Assembly (NCBI RefSeq): GCF_024129435.1
Contig: NZ_JAMXXN010000011.1
Coordinates: forward strand, 1-64,000
Origin: Acinetobacter lwoffii
GTDB lineage: Bacteria > Pseudomonadota > Gammaproteobacteria > Pseudomonadales > Moraxellaceae
Reading direction: 5' to 3'
Length of the DNA stretch: 64,000 nt
Both the position numbers and the translations under genes were made by a program. Positions 19,079 to 27,965 of this stretch are shown here, piece by piece; position 1 is the stretch's first letter; each line of letters starts with the position of its first letter. The notes beneath the pieces are model-generated. The model saw only the letters and a list, made by a program, of their open reading frames with translations, searched no databases and was not told where the DNA came from.

Positions 19079-19744
19079 ATGAAAGTGCTGGCATTGGAGA
19101 CTGCCAATGAGCAGTGTTCCGTTTCTGTAATCAATGATACTCAAGAACTATTTTTTCAGCTTGATGCGCGCGCCAAGGCACAAACGCAAACGATTCTCCC
19201 GATGATTGAACAAGGTTTGCAAGATCTTGGACTGGCTATTGCTGATTTGACCGCGATTGCCTTTAGTCGTGGTCCAGGTTCTTTTAGCGGTGTGCGTATT
19301 AATGCTGCTGTGGCTCAGGCCTTGGCTTGGTCAAATGATGTGCCGGTAATTCCGGTTTCGACTTTGCAGGCTTTGGCACAAGCAGCCTACCGCTTGCACG
19401 GGTTGACTCAAGTGTCTGCGGTATTGGATGCCCGCATGAGCGAAGTTTATATCGCAAGCTATCAACTGGATGCGAAGGGGATTATGCAACCGGTCGATGA
19501 TGAGCAACTGTTAAGTTATGCAGCAGGTAGCCAAGCTGTGCGCTTTACCCCGGTTGGCTCAGGTGCTGAACTGGTACAAAGCGAAACTTCAATTTATAAA
19601 GATGTGCATGCGACCGCACAGGATATCGCCAGCATTGCACGTGCAGCGGCACAAGTAGAAAACTGGGTGAGTGCAGAATTGGCATTACCCGTATATTTAC
19701 GCGATAACGCGTGGAAAAAAATTCCAGAACAAGGCAAAGCATAA
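19079..19744 (+). CDS. tsaB: tRNA threonylcarbamoyladenosine biosynthesis protein TsaB
   Basis: Non-catalytic ASKHA-fold partner that with TsaD and TsaE attaches the threonylcarbamoyl group to A37 of ANN-decoding tRNAs. 222 aa. The N-terminus MKVLALETANEQCSVSV and the SRGPGSFSGVRI block are diagnostic. The ATG at 19079 is preceded by AAGG and matches the family start; the open frame extends 40 codons upstream but without homology. uppP begins 16 bases after its stop. Confidence 0.95.
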   Translation: MKVLALETANEQCSVSVINDTQELFFQLDARAKAQTQTILPMIEQGLQDLGLAIADLTAIAFSRGPGSFSGVRINAAVAQALAWSNDVPVIPVSTLQALAQAAYRLHGLTQVSAVLDARMSEVYIASYQLDAKGIMQPVDDEQLLSYAAGSQAVRFTPVGSGAELVQSETSIYKDVHATAQDIASIARAAAQVENWVSAELALPVYLRDNAWKKIPEQGKA

Positions 19745-19760
19745 TTAATTAGGATAAAGC

Positions 19761-20585
19761 ATGGATCTTTTACTGCTACTCAAAGCGGCCATCATGGGTA
19801 TTATCGAAGGCATTACCGAGTTTTTGCCTATTTCCAGTACCGGCCATTTGATTTTGGCATCAGAATTAATGAATTTCTGGACCAAGGAAAAGAGTGATGT
19901 ATTCGTCATCGCGATCCAGATGGGGGCAATTGCTGCCGTTATTTATGAATATTGGGCACGTCTTTGGGGTGCAGCGACCGGGATTGTCAGCGGTGAACCG
20001 CAAGGTCGCCGTTTAGGCATTGGCCTGATTCTGGCTTCTATTCCGATTATATTGATTGGTATGACGCTGGGACAAACCGTCAAACAATTACTGTTTAATG
20101 ATATTGCGATTGCCATTGGTTTAATTGTCGGTGGTCTGATCATTATCTGGATTGAAAAGAATCCACCACAAGTCCGTGTGCATGAAGTTGAAGAACTCAG
20201 CATTAGAGATGCGATCTGGATTGGCCTAATTCAGGTTCTATCCTTGATACCGGGTACTTCCCGTTCAGGCGCAACCATTATCGGTGCGATGTTCCTCGGT
20301 GTGTCCCGTAAGGCAGCGACTGAATTTTCATTTTTCTTGGGTATTCCGGTCATTATCGGCGCTGGCCTGCTGGACCTTTATCAAAGCTATGATGTCTTAA
20401 ATACGACTGAAGACTGGACCGTGATCGGAGTTGGGCTTCTGGTTTCCTTTATCTCGGCATTGATATTAATCCGTGCGCTGGTCGCTTATGTGGCTAAACG
20501 CGACTTTATGATCTTTGCCTGGTATCGTATTGCTTCGGGTCTGCTGATTTTATTATTTGCCTATACGGGTTGGAAACTATGGTAA
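19761..20585 (+). CDS. uppP: Undecaprenyl-diphosphatase UppP (BacA)
   Basis: Integral membrane phosphatase (274 aa) that recycles undecaprenyl pyrophosphate to the monophosphate lipid carrier for cell-wall synthesis and confers bacitracin tolerance. The first active-site motif [18 protein letters not shown] (Glu16, Glu20, His29) and the second, [17 protein letters not shown], are both intact. Multiple hydrophobic helices span the whole length. The ribosome-binding site is TTAGGATAAAGC. The stop codon overlaps the rsmJ start by 7 bases. Confidence 0.97.
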   Translation: MDLLLLLKAAIMGIIEGITEFLPISSTGHLILASELMNFWTKEKSDVFVIAIQMGAIAAVIYEYWARLWGAATGIVSGEPQGRRLGIGLILASIPIILIGMTLGQTVKQLLFNDIAIAIGLIVGGLIIIWIEKNPPQVRVHEVEELSIRDAIWIGLIQVLSLIPGTSRSGATIIGAMFLGVSRKAATEFSFFLGIPVIIGAGLLDLYQSYDVLNTTEDWTVIGVGLLVSFISALILIRALVAYVAKRDFMIFAWYRIASGLLILLFAYTGWKLW

Positions 20586-21400
20586 GCGCGATTCGCTTAT
20601 ATACCGAATCTGACTATCAAGAGAAAGCACAGCACTTCGAGGCTGTGCTTTCTTCTCGTGGGGTACAGGTCGAGATTGAAATTGTTGAAAAACTCAATGC
20701 ACGTTTTTTCCGTTTAAATCCTGAACTGGCCCTTTGTGCCGATGCTGACGGACTCTGGTTATGTGCCAACGGCATGAAGATGCAACCGGACTGGCAAGCG
20801 GAAACCGGACGCTTAAAACGCGCATCTTTGAAATCGGAAATGATTGCACGCGCCTGTAATTTAAGTGAAAAACCAAGCTTGGTTGATGCGACTGCGGGTC
20901 TGGGACATGACAGTCTGTTGATGGCACATTTAGGTGCGCAAGTGACCTTGGTTGAACGGCATCCGGTTCTATTCACCTTGCTTGAAGATAGCCATATACG
21001 TGCCCAGTCGGATGCATTCCTGAGTCAGGTCGTATCACAGATTCATTTGGTTTTTTCTGATTCAGCCGATTATCTGCAGCAACAGGCCCAGCAGCATAAA
21101 GTTGTCGATGTAGTTTATCTTGATCCAATGTTCCCACAGCGGGATCAAAATCAGCAGGCAGTCAAAAAGCAGGCACAGGTCAAAAAACAGATGCAGCTGT
21201 TGCATATGTTATTGCCTGAAGATGGTGAAATGGATCTGGGCGATAACCTTTTAGAACTGGCACAGAAAATTGGCAAGCGTGTCGTGGTCAAACGTCCGCG
21301 TCTGGCGGTATTTCTGGCTGGAAAAGAGCCAAATCATCAATGGCAAGGCGATGCTTGTCGCTTTGATGCGTATTTTCAGCATGAACTTGTAGCTGAATAG
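20579..21400 (+). CDS. rsmJ: 16S rRNA (guanine1516-N2)-methyltransferase RsmJ
   Basis: SAM-dependent methyltransferase (273 aa) that modifies G1516 of 16S rRNA. The SAM motif is [19 protein letters not shown] (residues ~102-120) and the catalytic YLDPMFP (180-186) is the signature of the RsmJ (YhiQ) family, followed by the [13 protein letters not shown] helix. The ATG at 20579 lies inside the uppP stop region, a translational-coupling arrangement. Confidence 0.93.
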   Translation: MVSAIRLYTESDYQEKAQHFEAVLSSRGVQVEIEIVEKLNARFFRLNPELALCADADGLWLCANGMKMQPDWQAETGRLKRASLKSEMIARACNLSEKPSLVDATAGLGHDSLLMAHLGAQVTLVERHPVLFTLLEDSHIRAQSDAFLSQVVSQIHLVFSDSADYLQQQAQQHKVVDVVYLDPMFPQRDQNQQAVKKQAQVKKQMQLLHMLLPEDGEMDLGDNLLELAQKIGKRVVVKRPRLAVFLAGKEPNHQWQGDACRFDAYFQHELVAE

Positions 21401-21520
21401 GATAATGGCTTCTTTATTAAGCAAAGATTTGTTATATATTTAAAATTAGCATTGATTAAATACTTATCAAGCATAAACTTATTCAGCACATTAGCGAGCC
21501 ACTCATCTCCTTGAAATCCT

Positions 21521-22903
21521 ATGATCGACTTTAAACCCTCCATTAATTTTTGGCACGATTTTAAGAGCAACCAAATTGCCGGGATGTGGTTATTTCTGGG
21601 GTCGAGGCGTTCTTTACAACTGGTCCGTCCATCCATCATGCAATTGGTGTTCTGGGGGATCTTGGGTGGCTGCGCCAACAGTTTGTTTAGCTGGCTCAGT
21701 TCAGGCCGTATGGGAGATTTTAACTCTCAAGGTTTGATTAGTTATGCGCTTTGGCCTTTCATTGCCCTGATTGTCGGTATTTTTCTTTCGCAACGGGTCA
21801 ATAATCCACGCTTGATGCTGGTGCCAGCCTTGTTATGGTTGGTGTTAGATACCCATATCATGCTGTTCCAGTGTCTGATTCAGTATCTGGGTGATCTGGA
21901 TTATCTGCCTCATATCCTTTACGACTATATTCCAACGCTCTTTGTCATGCTGTTTGTCTGGCAAAGTCTGGCAGTGGTCTGGGTGATTTCACGTGAATTA
22001 AAATGGCCGTGGTGGGAACGTGCGCTGATTATGCTGGCGACTTTGTTTACGCTAGTAGTTTGGCAGATTTCAGTCAAAGATCAGCCGATCTGGAAAGTCG
22101 AAGAAATTCCACCGAGTTTTGCCGAAGATGCTTTCTATGCCCAGCCAACTTTGCTGAATAAAGCGCTGGAAAATATCGAGTATGGTGAATTTGCACAGTC
22201 ACACTGGTATTTCATGGGGGTAGCCGGAGCGAGCTATCAGGATGTATTCTATTCTGAAGTTGAGCGGATTAAAGAGCAGTTTGATACCCGTTTTGGTACT
22301 TTTGGCCGATCGATTGCCTTGGTCAATCACCCAGCGACACGTACCACTATGCCGATTGCTTCCAAAACCAGTATGGAGCTGACATTGCGCCGTATGGGGC
22401 AGCAGATGAACCGTGAAAGTGACGTATTATTTTTATATATGACCTCTCACGGTTTGCCGAATGTATTTGAAATGGAAAATGCCCCACTGGATCTGGCGCA
22501 GGTTGATCCAAAATGGTTGCGTGAAACACTAGATGCATCAGGCATACGTTGGCGCGTGATCGTAATCTCGGCCTGTTTTTCAGGCAGTTTTGCTTCTGCT
22601 TTACAGAATGACAATACCTTGGTGATTACGGCTTCGGCAGCTGATCGGCAGTCTTTTGGCTGTTCGAATGAAGCGGATTATACCTATTTTGGTCGTGCGT
22701 TCTTTGATGAAGCCATGCGTGAAAATAGCAGCTTGCAAAGCGCTTTCGCACAGGCCACAGATACCGTAGCAAAATGGGAATCAGCTCAAGGTTTTGAGCC
22801 ATCAGAACCGCAATGGGTGATTGGTAAGAATATGGAATTGATGTTGCCGCAACTGGAGCAACGTTTATTTCCACAGACCACTACGGCGACATCATCTCCC
22901 TAG
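21521..22903 (+). CDS. Membrane-anchored C13 (legumain/caspase-like) peptidase family protein
   Basis: 460-aa protein. The N-terminal half has about five hydrophobic segments (residues ~40-60, 72-90, 98-120, 135-156, 166-184), followed by a soluble C13/caspase-hemoglobinase-type domain. The putative catalytic dyad is His310 in LFLYMTSHG and Cys352 in VIVISACFSGSF, spaced and flanked as in C13 peptidases. Eukaryotic C13 enzymes are asparaginyl endopeptidases or GPI transamidases; the bacterial membrane forms are essentially uncharacterised. Encoded alone between rsmJ and fghA, with a weak ribosome-binding site. Peptidase assignment is inference from the motifs. Confidence 0.8.
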   Translation: MIDFKPSINFWHDFKSNQIAGMWLFLGSRRSLQLVRPSIMQLVFWGILGGCANSLFSWLSSGRMGDFNSQGLISYALWPFIALIVGIFLSQRVNNPRLMLVPALLWLVLDTHIMLFQCLIQYLGDLDYLPHILYDYIPTLFVMLFVWQSLAVVWVISRELKWPWWERALIMLATLFTLVVWQISVKDQPIWKVEEIPPSFAEDAFYAQPTLLNKALENIEYGEFAQSHWYFMGVAGASYQDVFYSEVERIKEQFDTRFGTFGRSIALVNHPATRTTMPIASKTSMELTLRRMGQQMNRESDVLFLYMTSHGLPNVFEMENAPLDLAQVDPKWLRETLDASGIRWRVIVISACFSGSFASALQNDNTLVITASAADRQSFGCSNEADYTYFGRAFFDEAMRENSSLQSAFAQATDTVAKWESAQGFEPSEPQWVIGKNMELMLPQLEQRLFPQTTTATSSP

Positions 22904-22946
22904 ATCAATGTCATCCACAGACCGGTTGTAATAATAAGGAATAGCC

Positions 22947-23783
22947 ATGGAACTTATACAGAACAATAGAAGCTTTGAAGGTGAACAGCGGATTTATCGT
23001 TTTGATTCGCGCTATCTTAAAACCCCGACCAAGTTTGGCATTTTTCTGCCGCCTCAAGCTTTAGAAGGTCACAGCTGTCCTGCATTATTCTATCTGGCTG
23101 GTTTGACCTGTACCGAAGAAACCTTTGCCATCAAGGCGCATGCACAACGTTTGGCGGCACAGCTTGGCTTGATTTTGATTACACCTGATACCTCACCACG
23201 TGGTGAAGGCGTGGCAGAAGGCGACAACTGGGATATCGGTCAGGGTGCAGGTTTTTATATCAATGCTACCCAGGCGCCTTGGGTTGAACATTATCAGATG
23301 GAAAGCTTTATTGTCGATGAACTCTATGCACTGGTTACTGAGGAGTTCGTAATCCATCCCGGCAAGATCGGCATCTTCGGCCACTCTATGGGTGGTCATG
23401 GCGCATTGACTCTGGCATTTAAATATCCAGAAAAATTTAAATCTGTTTCAGCCTTTGCACCAATTTGTGCGCCGAGTCAGTGCCCATGGGGAGACAAGGC
23501 ATTCTCGAATTATTTGGGTACTGAAAAAGAGGAATGGCTGAAACATGATGCGACCGCTTTGGTTCAGGAAAAGGGCGCATTGTTTGGCGATATCCTGATT
23601 GATCAGGGTTTTTCAGACCAGTTCTATAACCAGCTTAATCCAGCCCTGTTCCAGCAGGCTTGTGATGGCGTGAACCAGCCGCTAACTTTGCGTGAACATC
23701 AGGGCTATGATCATGGTTATTACTTTATTCAAAGTTTCGTAGATGATCATTTGCAATTCCATGCCGTACAGTTAAATCCTTAA
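22947..23783 (+). CDS. fghA: S-formylglutathione hydrolase
   Basis: Cytosolic serine esterase of the esterase-D family (278 aa) that hydrolyses S-formylglutathione to formate and glutathione in formaldehyde detoxification. Motifs: the oxyanion region FYLAGLTCTEETF (residues ~48-60), the nucleophile in GHSMGGHGAL (Ser147), the acid in GFSDQFY and the histidine in YDHGYYFI. The usual partner, glutathione-dependent formaldehyde dehydrogenase, is not adjacent. ATAAGGAATAGCC supplies the ribosome-binding site. Confidence 0.95.
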   Translation: MELIQNNRSFEGEQRIYRFDSRYLKTPTKFGIFLPPQALEGHSCPALFYLAGLTCTEETFAIKAHAQRLAAQLGLILITPDTSPRGEGVAEGDNWDIGQGAGFYINATQAPWVEHYQMESFIVDELYALVTEEFVIHPGKIGIFGHSMGGHGALTLAFKYPEKFKSVSAFAPICAPSQCPWGDKAFSNYLGTEKEEWLKHDATALVQEKGALFGDILIDQGFSDQFYNQLNPALFQQACDGVNQPLTLREHQGYDHGYYFIQSFVDDHLQFHAVQLNP

Positions 23784-23821
23784 AGTAGGACTGCAGATAT
23801 GTAGCAAAGCCAAAAAGATTA

Positions 23822-23864
23822 AAAAACCTCCAAAATGTTTTTACATTCTGGGGGTTTTTCTTTT
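23822..23864 (+). terminator. Intrinsic terminator after fghA
   Basis: A 17-bp imperfect stem (AAAAACCTCCAAAATGT with ACATTCTGGGGGTTTTT) followed by TTTTTCTTTT. Confidence 0.88.
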
Positions 23865-23903
23865 AATATCAGATGTATAAAAGTATAAAAAATTGGGGTC
23901 GTC

Positions 23904-25001
23904 ATGCAGCAGACAGCAGACGGTATTCGTGTCAGTGAGTCATTATTTCCAGCTGCTTCAAGTTTTTCGACTGAAGCCACGCCTTCGGTCAGACCGAAAT
24001 ATCAGCGATATGGATTCAGATTTCATGGCAGTGCATCCGAATATTTTGGTATCTGGATGGTGAATCTGATGCTGACCATTGTGACATTGACCTTGTACAG
24101 CCCTTGGGCCAAAGCACGCCGTATGCGTTATTTCTACGGCAATACCCAATTTTTAAAACATCGCTTCGACTTTGTGGCCATGCCGAGCCGGATCCTGCTG
24201 GGTCGTCTGTTTGCACTGGAACTGTATCTGGTCACCGTTGTACTGACCAACTATTCAATCCTTGCCACCAGTTCTTTATTGATGGTCGCTGCGCTGTGTT
24301 TGCCCTGGCTCATTCGGATGACGCTGAAATTCAAGGCTAGAAATAGCAAATATGGCAATGTGCGTTTTTATTTTAATGGCAGCAACCGCGAGGCTTATAG
24401 GGGCTTATTTCTAGCCATCCTGCTCAATATCTTTACTTTGCTGCTGTTTAGTCCGGTGATGATCTGGCTCTATAAACGCTATTGCTTTAATCATTTATCG
24501 ATTGGTCAGTTGCAATTCAAGCTGAATATTAACTGGTCCAAGTTTATGTCTGCCGTTTATCTGCCCTTGGGTGTTTGCCTGCTGGTTGGTATTGGCTGGC
24601 TTGCAGCAGTAGTGTACTGGGTGGACCGGATTGGAACCAATTTGTTTAGTCTGGGTTTACTGCTTAGCTATCTGCTTTGTCTGGCGCTGGTCTGGCTGGT
24701 CATTTCTGCACGTTTATACCTCATTACCTGGAATCATGTGGAGCTTGGTCAAAGTTACTTTAAAACACGGGTAACTACCTGGCGTTATAGCTGGATTGTG
24801 CTGAGCAACTGGATAGTGCGTGTTCTTAGTCTGGGCTTAATGACGCCTTGGGTTGCCATCCGTTTATATGAATATCAGTTAAAACACTTAGAACTATATG
24901 TGGCTGAAGATGAAACCAATCTTGAGCATATCTTGCAACCTGACCCGAGTGCCTTAGCCGATGAAATCCTGGACGTATTTGATTTCGATGCGTCGCTATA
25001 G
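23904..25001 (+). CDS. DUF898 (YjgN-family) membrane protein
   Basis: 365-aa inner-membrane protein of the YjgN/DUF898 family, function unknown. The sequence alternates 7-8 hydrophobic segments with the repeated family motif of Phe/Tyr-rich strands ending in SPWAKARRMRYFYGNTQF; a related segment recurs at PVMIWLYKRYCFNHLSIG and TPWVAIRLYEYQLKHLEL, so the protein looks internally triplicated. The following M48 metallopeptidase starts 11 bases after its stop, a pairing that suggests a shared job in membrane-protein quality control (inference). Confidence 0.85.
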   Translation: MQQTADGIRVSESLFPAASSFSTEATPSVRPKYQRYGFRFHGSASEYFGIWMVNLMLTIVTLTLYSPWAKARRMRYFYGNTQFLKHRFDFVAMPSRILLGRLFALELYLVTVVLTNYSILATSSLLMVAALCLPWLIRMTLKFKARNSKYGNVRFYFNGSNREAYRGLFLAILLNIFTLLLFSPVMIWLYKRYCFNHLSIGQLQFKLNINWSKFMSAVYLPLGVCLLVGIGWLAAVVYWVDRIGTNLFSLGLLLSYLLCLALVWLVISARLYLITWNHVELGQSYFKTRVTTWRYSWIVLSNWIVRVLSLGLMTPWVAIRLYEYQLKHLELYVAEDETNLEHILQPDPSALADEILDVFDFDASL

Positions 25002-25012
25002 GAGTAAATGTG

Positions 25013-26152
25013 ATGAAACGACCTGTCGAAGTTAAGTTTTATGATGGAATTCTCGCTGAAGCCCGTCGTGCCTGGATTGTGCCGGATCAGCAACAAGGGA
25101 TTGCCCTGAAACTTGATGAGGATGTTCCAGCACAAGTTAGTGATGCAGATTTTTATTTCGCTTATCCGGACATGGCTTATATTGGGGGTGTCGGTGGTCG
25201 TAAACCGATTATTGAGCTGCCTGAAGAACGTCGGATTGAGTTTTTAAGCAAAGCGCCGCATTGGCTCAGGATTAAACATAAAGATATTTATCATGCGATC
25301 TGGGAGTTTGAACGTTCACCAATCCTGATTTTCTTTTCCACGATCATCGTGATTAGTGCAGTGATTATTATTTTAAAATGGGGGATTCCTTATACTGCCA
25401 AACAGCTGGCAAAACTTCTTCCGGAGCAAACTTTAATTGAAGTAGGCAACCGGACAGAGCAGCAGTTAATTGCCCAGACCCAGCCAAGTACACTCCCGGC
25501 AGAACAGCAGACGCGATTAAAAACTTTGTATGAACAAAAGATTGCTGTAGGAAAACCTGCAAAAATTATTTTCCGTCAAGGGGGATCAAGCATGAGCATG
25601 AATGCAGCAGCCATCCCGAATAACACCATTATTCTGACTGATGAACTGGTGAAAACCAGCGGCACCGATGAGGAAGTCCTTGCAGTACTGGCCCACGAAC
25701 AAGGCCATCTGGTACAGAAGCACAGCATGCAGAAAGTGATTTCTAATCTGGGGGCGGCGGGACTGTTTGCCTTGGTGACTGGAGATTTAAGTGATGTGGT
25801 CACCGCATCTGTAGTCGTGTTGACCGATGCCGGATATTCGCAGGCGATTGAACTGGATGCCGATGACTATGCCATGCAGCATTGGCATCAACAGCAGATT
25901 TCCAGTATTCACTTGTCTAATTTTTTGCAGCGGGTGGAAAATGCCAGAATACTGGCAGAGGAATCGCAAACCTTAAAAATGAAAAATTTCACTCTCAATA
26001 TCGATGGAAAAGACCGGCATCTGACAGAAACCGAACTGAAATGGATTCGCCTGATCGGGAAGTTTAAAAAATATCTGGAATCACATCCCGAACTGGATAA
26101 AAGGATTCAGCGTATTCATGCCTTTAATGAACAAGCGAATCATCGTATTTAG
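25013..26152 (+). CDS. M48-family metallopeptidase with one membrane segment
   Basis: 379-aa zinc peptidase of the M48 (Ste24/HtpX/BepA-like) clan. A cytoplasmic-looking N-terminal domain (~100 aa) is followed by one hydrophobic segment (residues ~103-123) and the catalytic domain. The zinc site is HEQGH (His228, Glu229, His232), with the third ligand expected in AIELDADDYAM about 60 residues on. AGGAG stands 8 bases before the ATG at 25013; the GTG at 25010 is less likely. Organised with the DUF898 gene as a two-gene operon. Substrate unknown. Confidence 0.88.
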   Translation: MKRPVEVKFYDGILAEARRAWIVPDQQQGIALKLDEDVPAQVSDADFYFAYPDMAYIGGVGGRKPIIELPEERRIEFLSKAPHWLRIKHKDIYHAIWEFERSPILIFFSTIIVISAVIIILKWGIPYTAKQLAKLLPEQTLIEVGNRTEQQLIAQTQPSTLPAEQQTRLKTLYEQKIAVGKPAKIIFRQGGSSMSMNAAAIPNNTIILTDELVKTSGTDEEVLAVLAHEQGHLVQKHSMQKVISNLGAAGLFALVTGDLSDVVTASVVVLTDAGYSQAIELDADDYAMQHWHQQQISSIHLSNFLQRVENARILAEESQTLKMKNFTLNIDGKDRHLTETELKWIRLIGKFKKYLESHPELDKRIQRIHAFNEQANHRI

Positions 26153-26196
26153 TTTCTGATCATTGCTATGTCTTGATCATCAAGGCTTTTTAGTCC

Positions 26197-26475
26197 CTAT
26201 CTTTGCCAGTCGGCAGTCAGATGTTCCTGTCCCATACGGATCAGATGATCCAGTACTACATTTTCAAGTTTATTCAGGTCAGTGGATTCATCATTACTTT
26301 GAATCGTTACGGTTAGATGATCCTGTTCAGGAGCCAATATCACTTCAGCATTTGGAAAATGAATCAGGAAATTTTGTTCGGTTTCATCAATATTAAATTT
26401 ATGTTTCCAGTGATTGGCCAGGCGTTTGGCAATTCGTGCTGCTTGTTGCGTCTGGATATGGGCAATACTTTTCAT
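26197..26475 (-). CDS. DUF2218 domain-containing small protein
   Basis: 92-aa soluble protein matching the DUF2218 pattern: an N-terminal helix with ARIAKRLANHWKHKF, a central IHFPNAEVILAPEQDHLTVTIQS sheet, the LNKLENVVLDHLIRM helix and the terminal LTADWQR. Homologues often sit near siderophore or iron-related genes, but nothing of that kind is adjacent here. Function unknown. Convergent with the M48 gene. Several plus-strand frames over this region are shadows. Confidence 0.8.
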   Translation of the reverse strand: MKSIAHIQTQQAARIAKRLANHWKHKFNIDETEQNFLIHFPNAEVILAPEQDHLTVTIQSNDESTDLNKLENVVLDHLIRMGQEHLTADWQR

Positions 26476-26599
26476 CAGTTTTCTACACTATTCATCATTA
26501 TCCTGCACTTTAAACCAAGCGGTGATGCCGGCATAAGCCTCAAAGCGTTACACAGCGTTTTAATCTTGCAACATCGAATCACAGTAGCCGGAGTGGATT

Positions 26600-26608
26600 T
26601 GATATAAT
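26600..26608 (+). promoter_or_regulatory. Extended -10 promoter element for rpe
   Basis: TGATATAAT is an exact TGn-TATAAT extended -10, ending 35 bases before the rpe ATG. No convincing -35 box is seen, as is usual for extended -10 promoters. Confidence 0.6.
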
Positions 26609-26643
26609 GGGAAAAATCCAATTTCAACAAGCCAGGTTCTCCC

Positions 26644-27330
26644 ATGTCCAAGCCTTATTTAATTGCCCCTTCTATTTTATCTGCTGACTTTGCCCGTTTA
26701 GGTGAAGAAGTCGAGAACGTGTTGGAAGCAGGTGCAGACGTTGTCCATTTTGATGTCATGGATAACCATTATGTGCCGAACCTGACTTTTGGTGCGGGTG
26801 TTTGCAAGGCCTTGAAAAATTATGGGATTAAGGCGCCAATTGATGTGCATTTGATGGTTAAGCCGGTAGATCGCATGATCGGAGATTTCCTTGAAGCGGG
26901 TGCTGATATCATTACTTTCCATCCGGAAGCGTCTGATCATATTGACCGTTCTTTACAGTTGATCAAATCAGGTGGCGCCAAAGCGGGTCTAGTATTTAAC
27001 CCAGCAACGCCACTGCATTATCTGGATTATATACTGGATAAAGTCGATCAAATTCTGCTCATGAGTGTGAACCCGGGCTTTGGTGGACAGAAATTTATTC
27101 CAATGACTTTGGATAAATTGCGTCAGGCACGCAAACTGATCGATGCTTCAGGTCGTGATATTCGTCTGGAAGTTGATGGCGGTGTTACGCCAAGCAATAT
27201 TCGTGAAATTGCCGAAGCGGGTGCCGATATGTTTGTGGCGGGTTCAGCTATTTTTGGCAAGCCGGATTATAAAGCTGTGATTGATGAAATGCGTGCGGAA
27301 TTAGCGAGAGTGGGACAGGTTCAATTGTAA
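26644..27330 (+). CDS. rpe: Ribulose-phosphate 3-epimerase
   Basis: TIM-barrel enzyme (228 aa) of the pentose phosphate pathway interconverting ribulose-5-phosphate and xylulose-5-phosphate. Diagnostic blocks are [64 protein letters not shown] and [10 protein letters not shown], which contain the metal-binding His/Asp residues and the phosphate-binding loop. Full length, with a weak CCAGG ribosome-binding site. Confidence 0.98.
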   Translation: MSKPYLIAPSILSADFARLGEEVENVLEAGADVVHFDVMDNHYVPNLTFGAGVCKALKNYGIKAPIDVHLMVKPVDRMIGDFLEAGADIITFHPEASDHIDRSLQLIKSGGAKAGLVFNPATPLHYLDYILDKVDQILLMSVNPGFGGQKFIPMTLDKLRQARKLIDASGRDIRLEVDGGVTPSNIREIAEAGADMFVAGSAIFGKPDYKAVIDEMRAELARVGQVQL

Positions 27331-27358
27331 TCGTTAAAAACTCATAAGTGCATAAATA

Positions 27359-27415
27359 TGTGGATAACTTTATGGATAAGTGTGTAGATATCTATGTTGA
27401 TAACCATATGGATAT
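27359..27415. promoter_or_regulatory. Cluster of DnaA-box-like 9-mers
   Basis: On the minus strand the first 9-mer (27359-27367) is a perfect DnaA box TTATCCACA. It is followed at 27371-27379 by TTATCCATA, at 27395-27403 by TTATCAACA and at 27407-27415 by ATATCCATA, each one or two changes from consensus and all in the same orientation. Another near match (TCATCCACA) lies at 27681-27689. This could be a DnaA-binding or titration locus; function is inference. Confidence 0.45.
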
Positions 27416-27475
27416 GTTGCATAAAATGTAATCGTTTGTAGCCTGATTGATTGCGATTTAGACAAAATCTGTATA

Positions 27476-27502
27476 AAAAGAACTCGAATTGGGTTCTTTT
27501 TT
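27476..27502 (+). terminator. Terminator downstream of rpe
   Basis: Stem AAAAGAAC / GTTCTTTT with the TCGAATTGG segment forming the loop, followed by TTTATT. It lies 145 bases after the rpe stop, beyond the DnaA-box-like cluster. Confidence 0.65.
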
Positions 27503-27868
27503 ATTACATATAACCCTTATGTTTAGTGGTTATTTGTTAATCAAGAGTTAATAATTCAACCAAGTAAAAAATGATCAATGTCTCGCATATTTGTGTTTCA
27601 TTATGTAATTACTCCAGACAAAGTTTAAATTTAATTGATGTGTATAACTTAATATTCTGAGTCCATTCTCATGTAATTGTTGTGGATGAATTGCCCGATT
27701 ATTAGAACTATTTCTGACCTGGCATTTTCAACATCTACCATAACCAGAGTAGCCATGAATGTCGTGAGGATTTGAGTAAGGCAAAGTTAAGTTGTATCTC
27801 GATAAGTCATGTTTTGTAACACTGACCACATTGTTGGCACGCGAATTAATAAAATTTCTATATCTAGA
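27503..27868. other. Non-coding AT-rich spacer upstream of the gdx riboswitch
   Basis: No open frame of gene quality, tRNA or obvious repeat was found. The gdx promoter must lie here; I could not identify a convincing -35/-10 pair. A TGGCACG heptamer at 27835-27841 resembles a sigma-54 -24 box but lacks a GC at -12. Confidence 0.5.
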
Positions 27869-27872
27869 TATT

Positions 27873-27942
27873 GAGGAGGAACGACCTCCCTTGTGAATTA
27901 CGTATCGGAATTTACAGGAAAAATCGTCAGGACGGCCTGATT
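27873..27942 (+). promoter_or_regulatory. Guanidine-II (mini-ykkC) riboswitch controlling gdx
   Basis: Two small hairpins with the diagnostic ACGR loops. P1 is GGAGG-AACGA-CCTCC (27875-27889) and P2 is TCAGG-ACGG-CCTGA (27927-27940), separated by ~37 bases. P2 ends 13 bases before the GGAGGAGG Shine-Dalgarno sequence of a guanidinium exporter gene. The CCTCC arm of P1 is complementary to that Shine-Dalgarno, which fits translational control: guanidine binding would stabilise both hairpins and free the ribosome site. The fit to the class and the target gene agree. Confidence 0.88.
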
Positions 27943-27965
27943 CTTATATAAAAGGAGGAGGCTGC

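Noticed and set aside
26163..26607. Plus-strand frames of 77 and 96 aa
   Set aside because: They are shadows of the minus-strand DUF2218 gene, whose protein fits its family over the full length.
27834..27850. Sigma-54-like promoter (TTGGCACG) upstream of the gdx riboswitch
   Set aside because: The -24 half is perfect, but the -12 half reads TTAAT instead of TTGCA, so the essential GC is missing at correct spacing.
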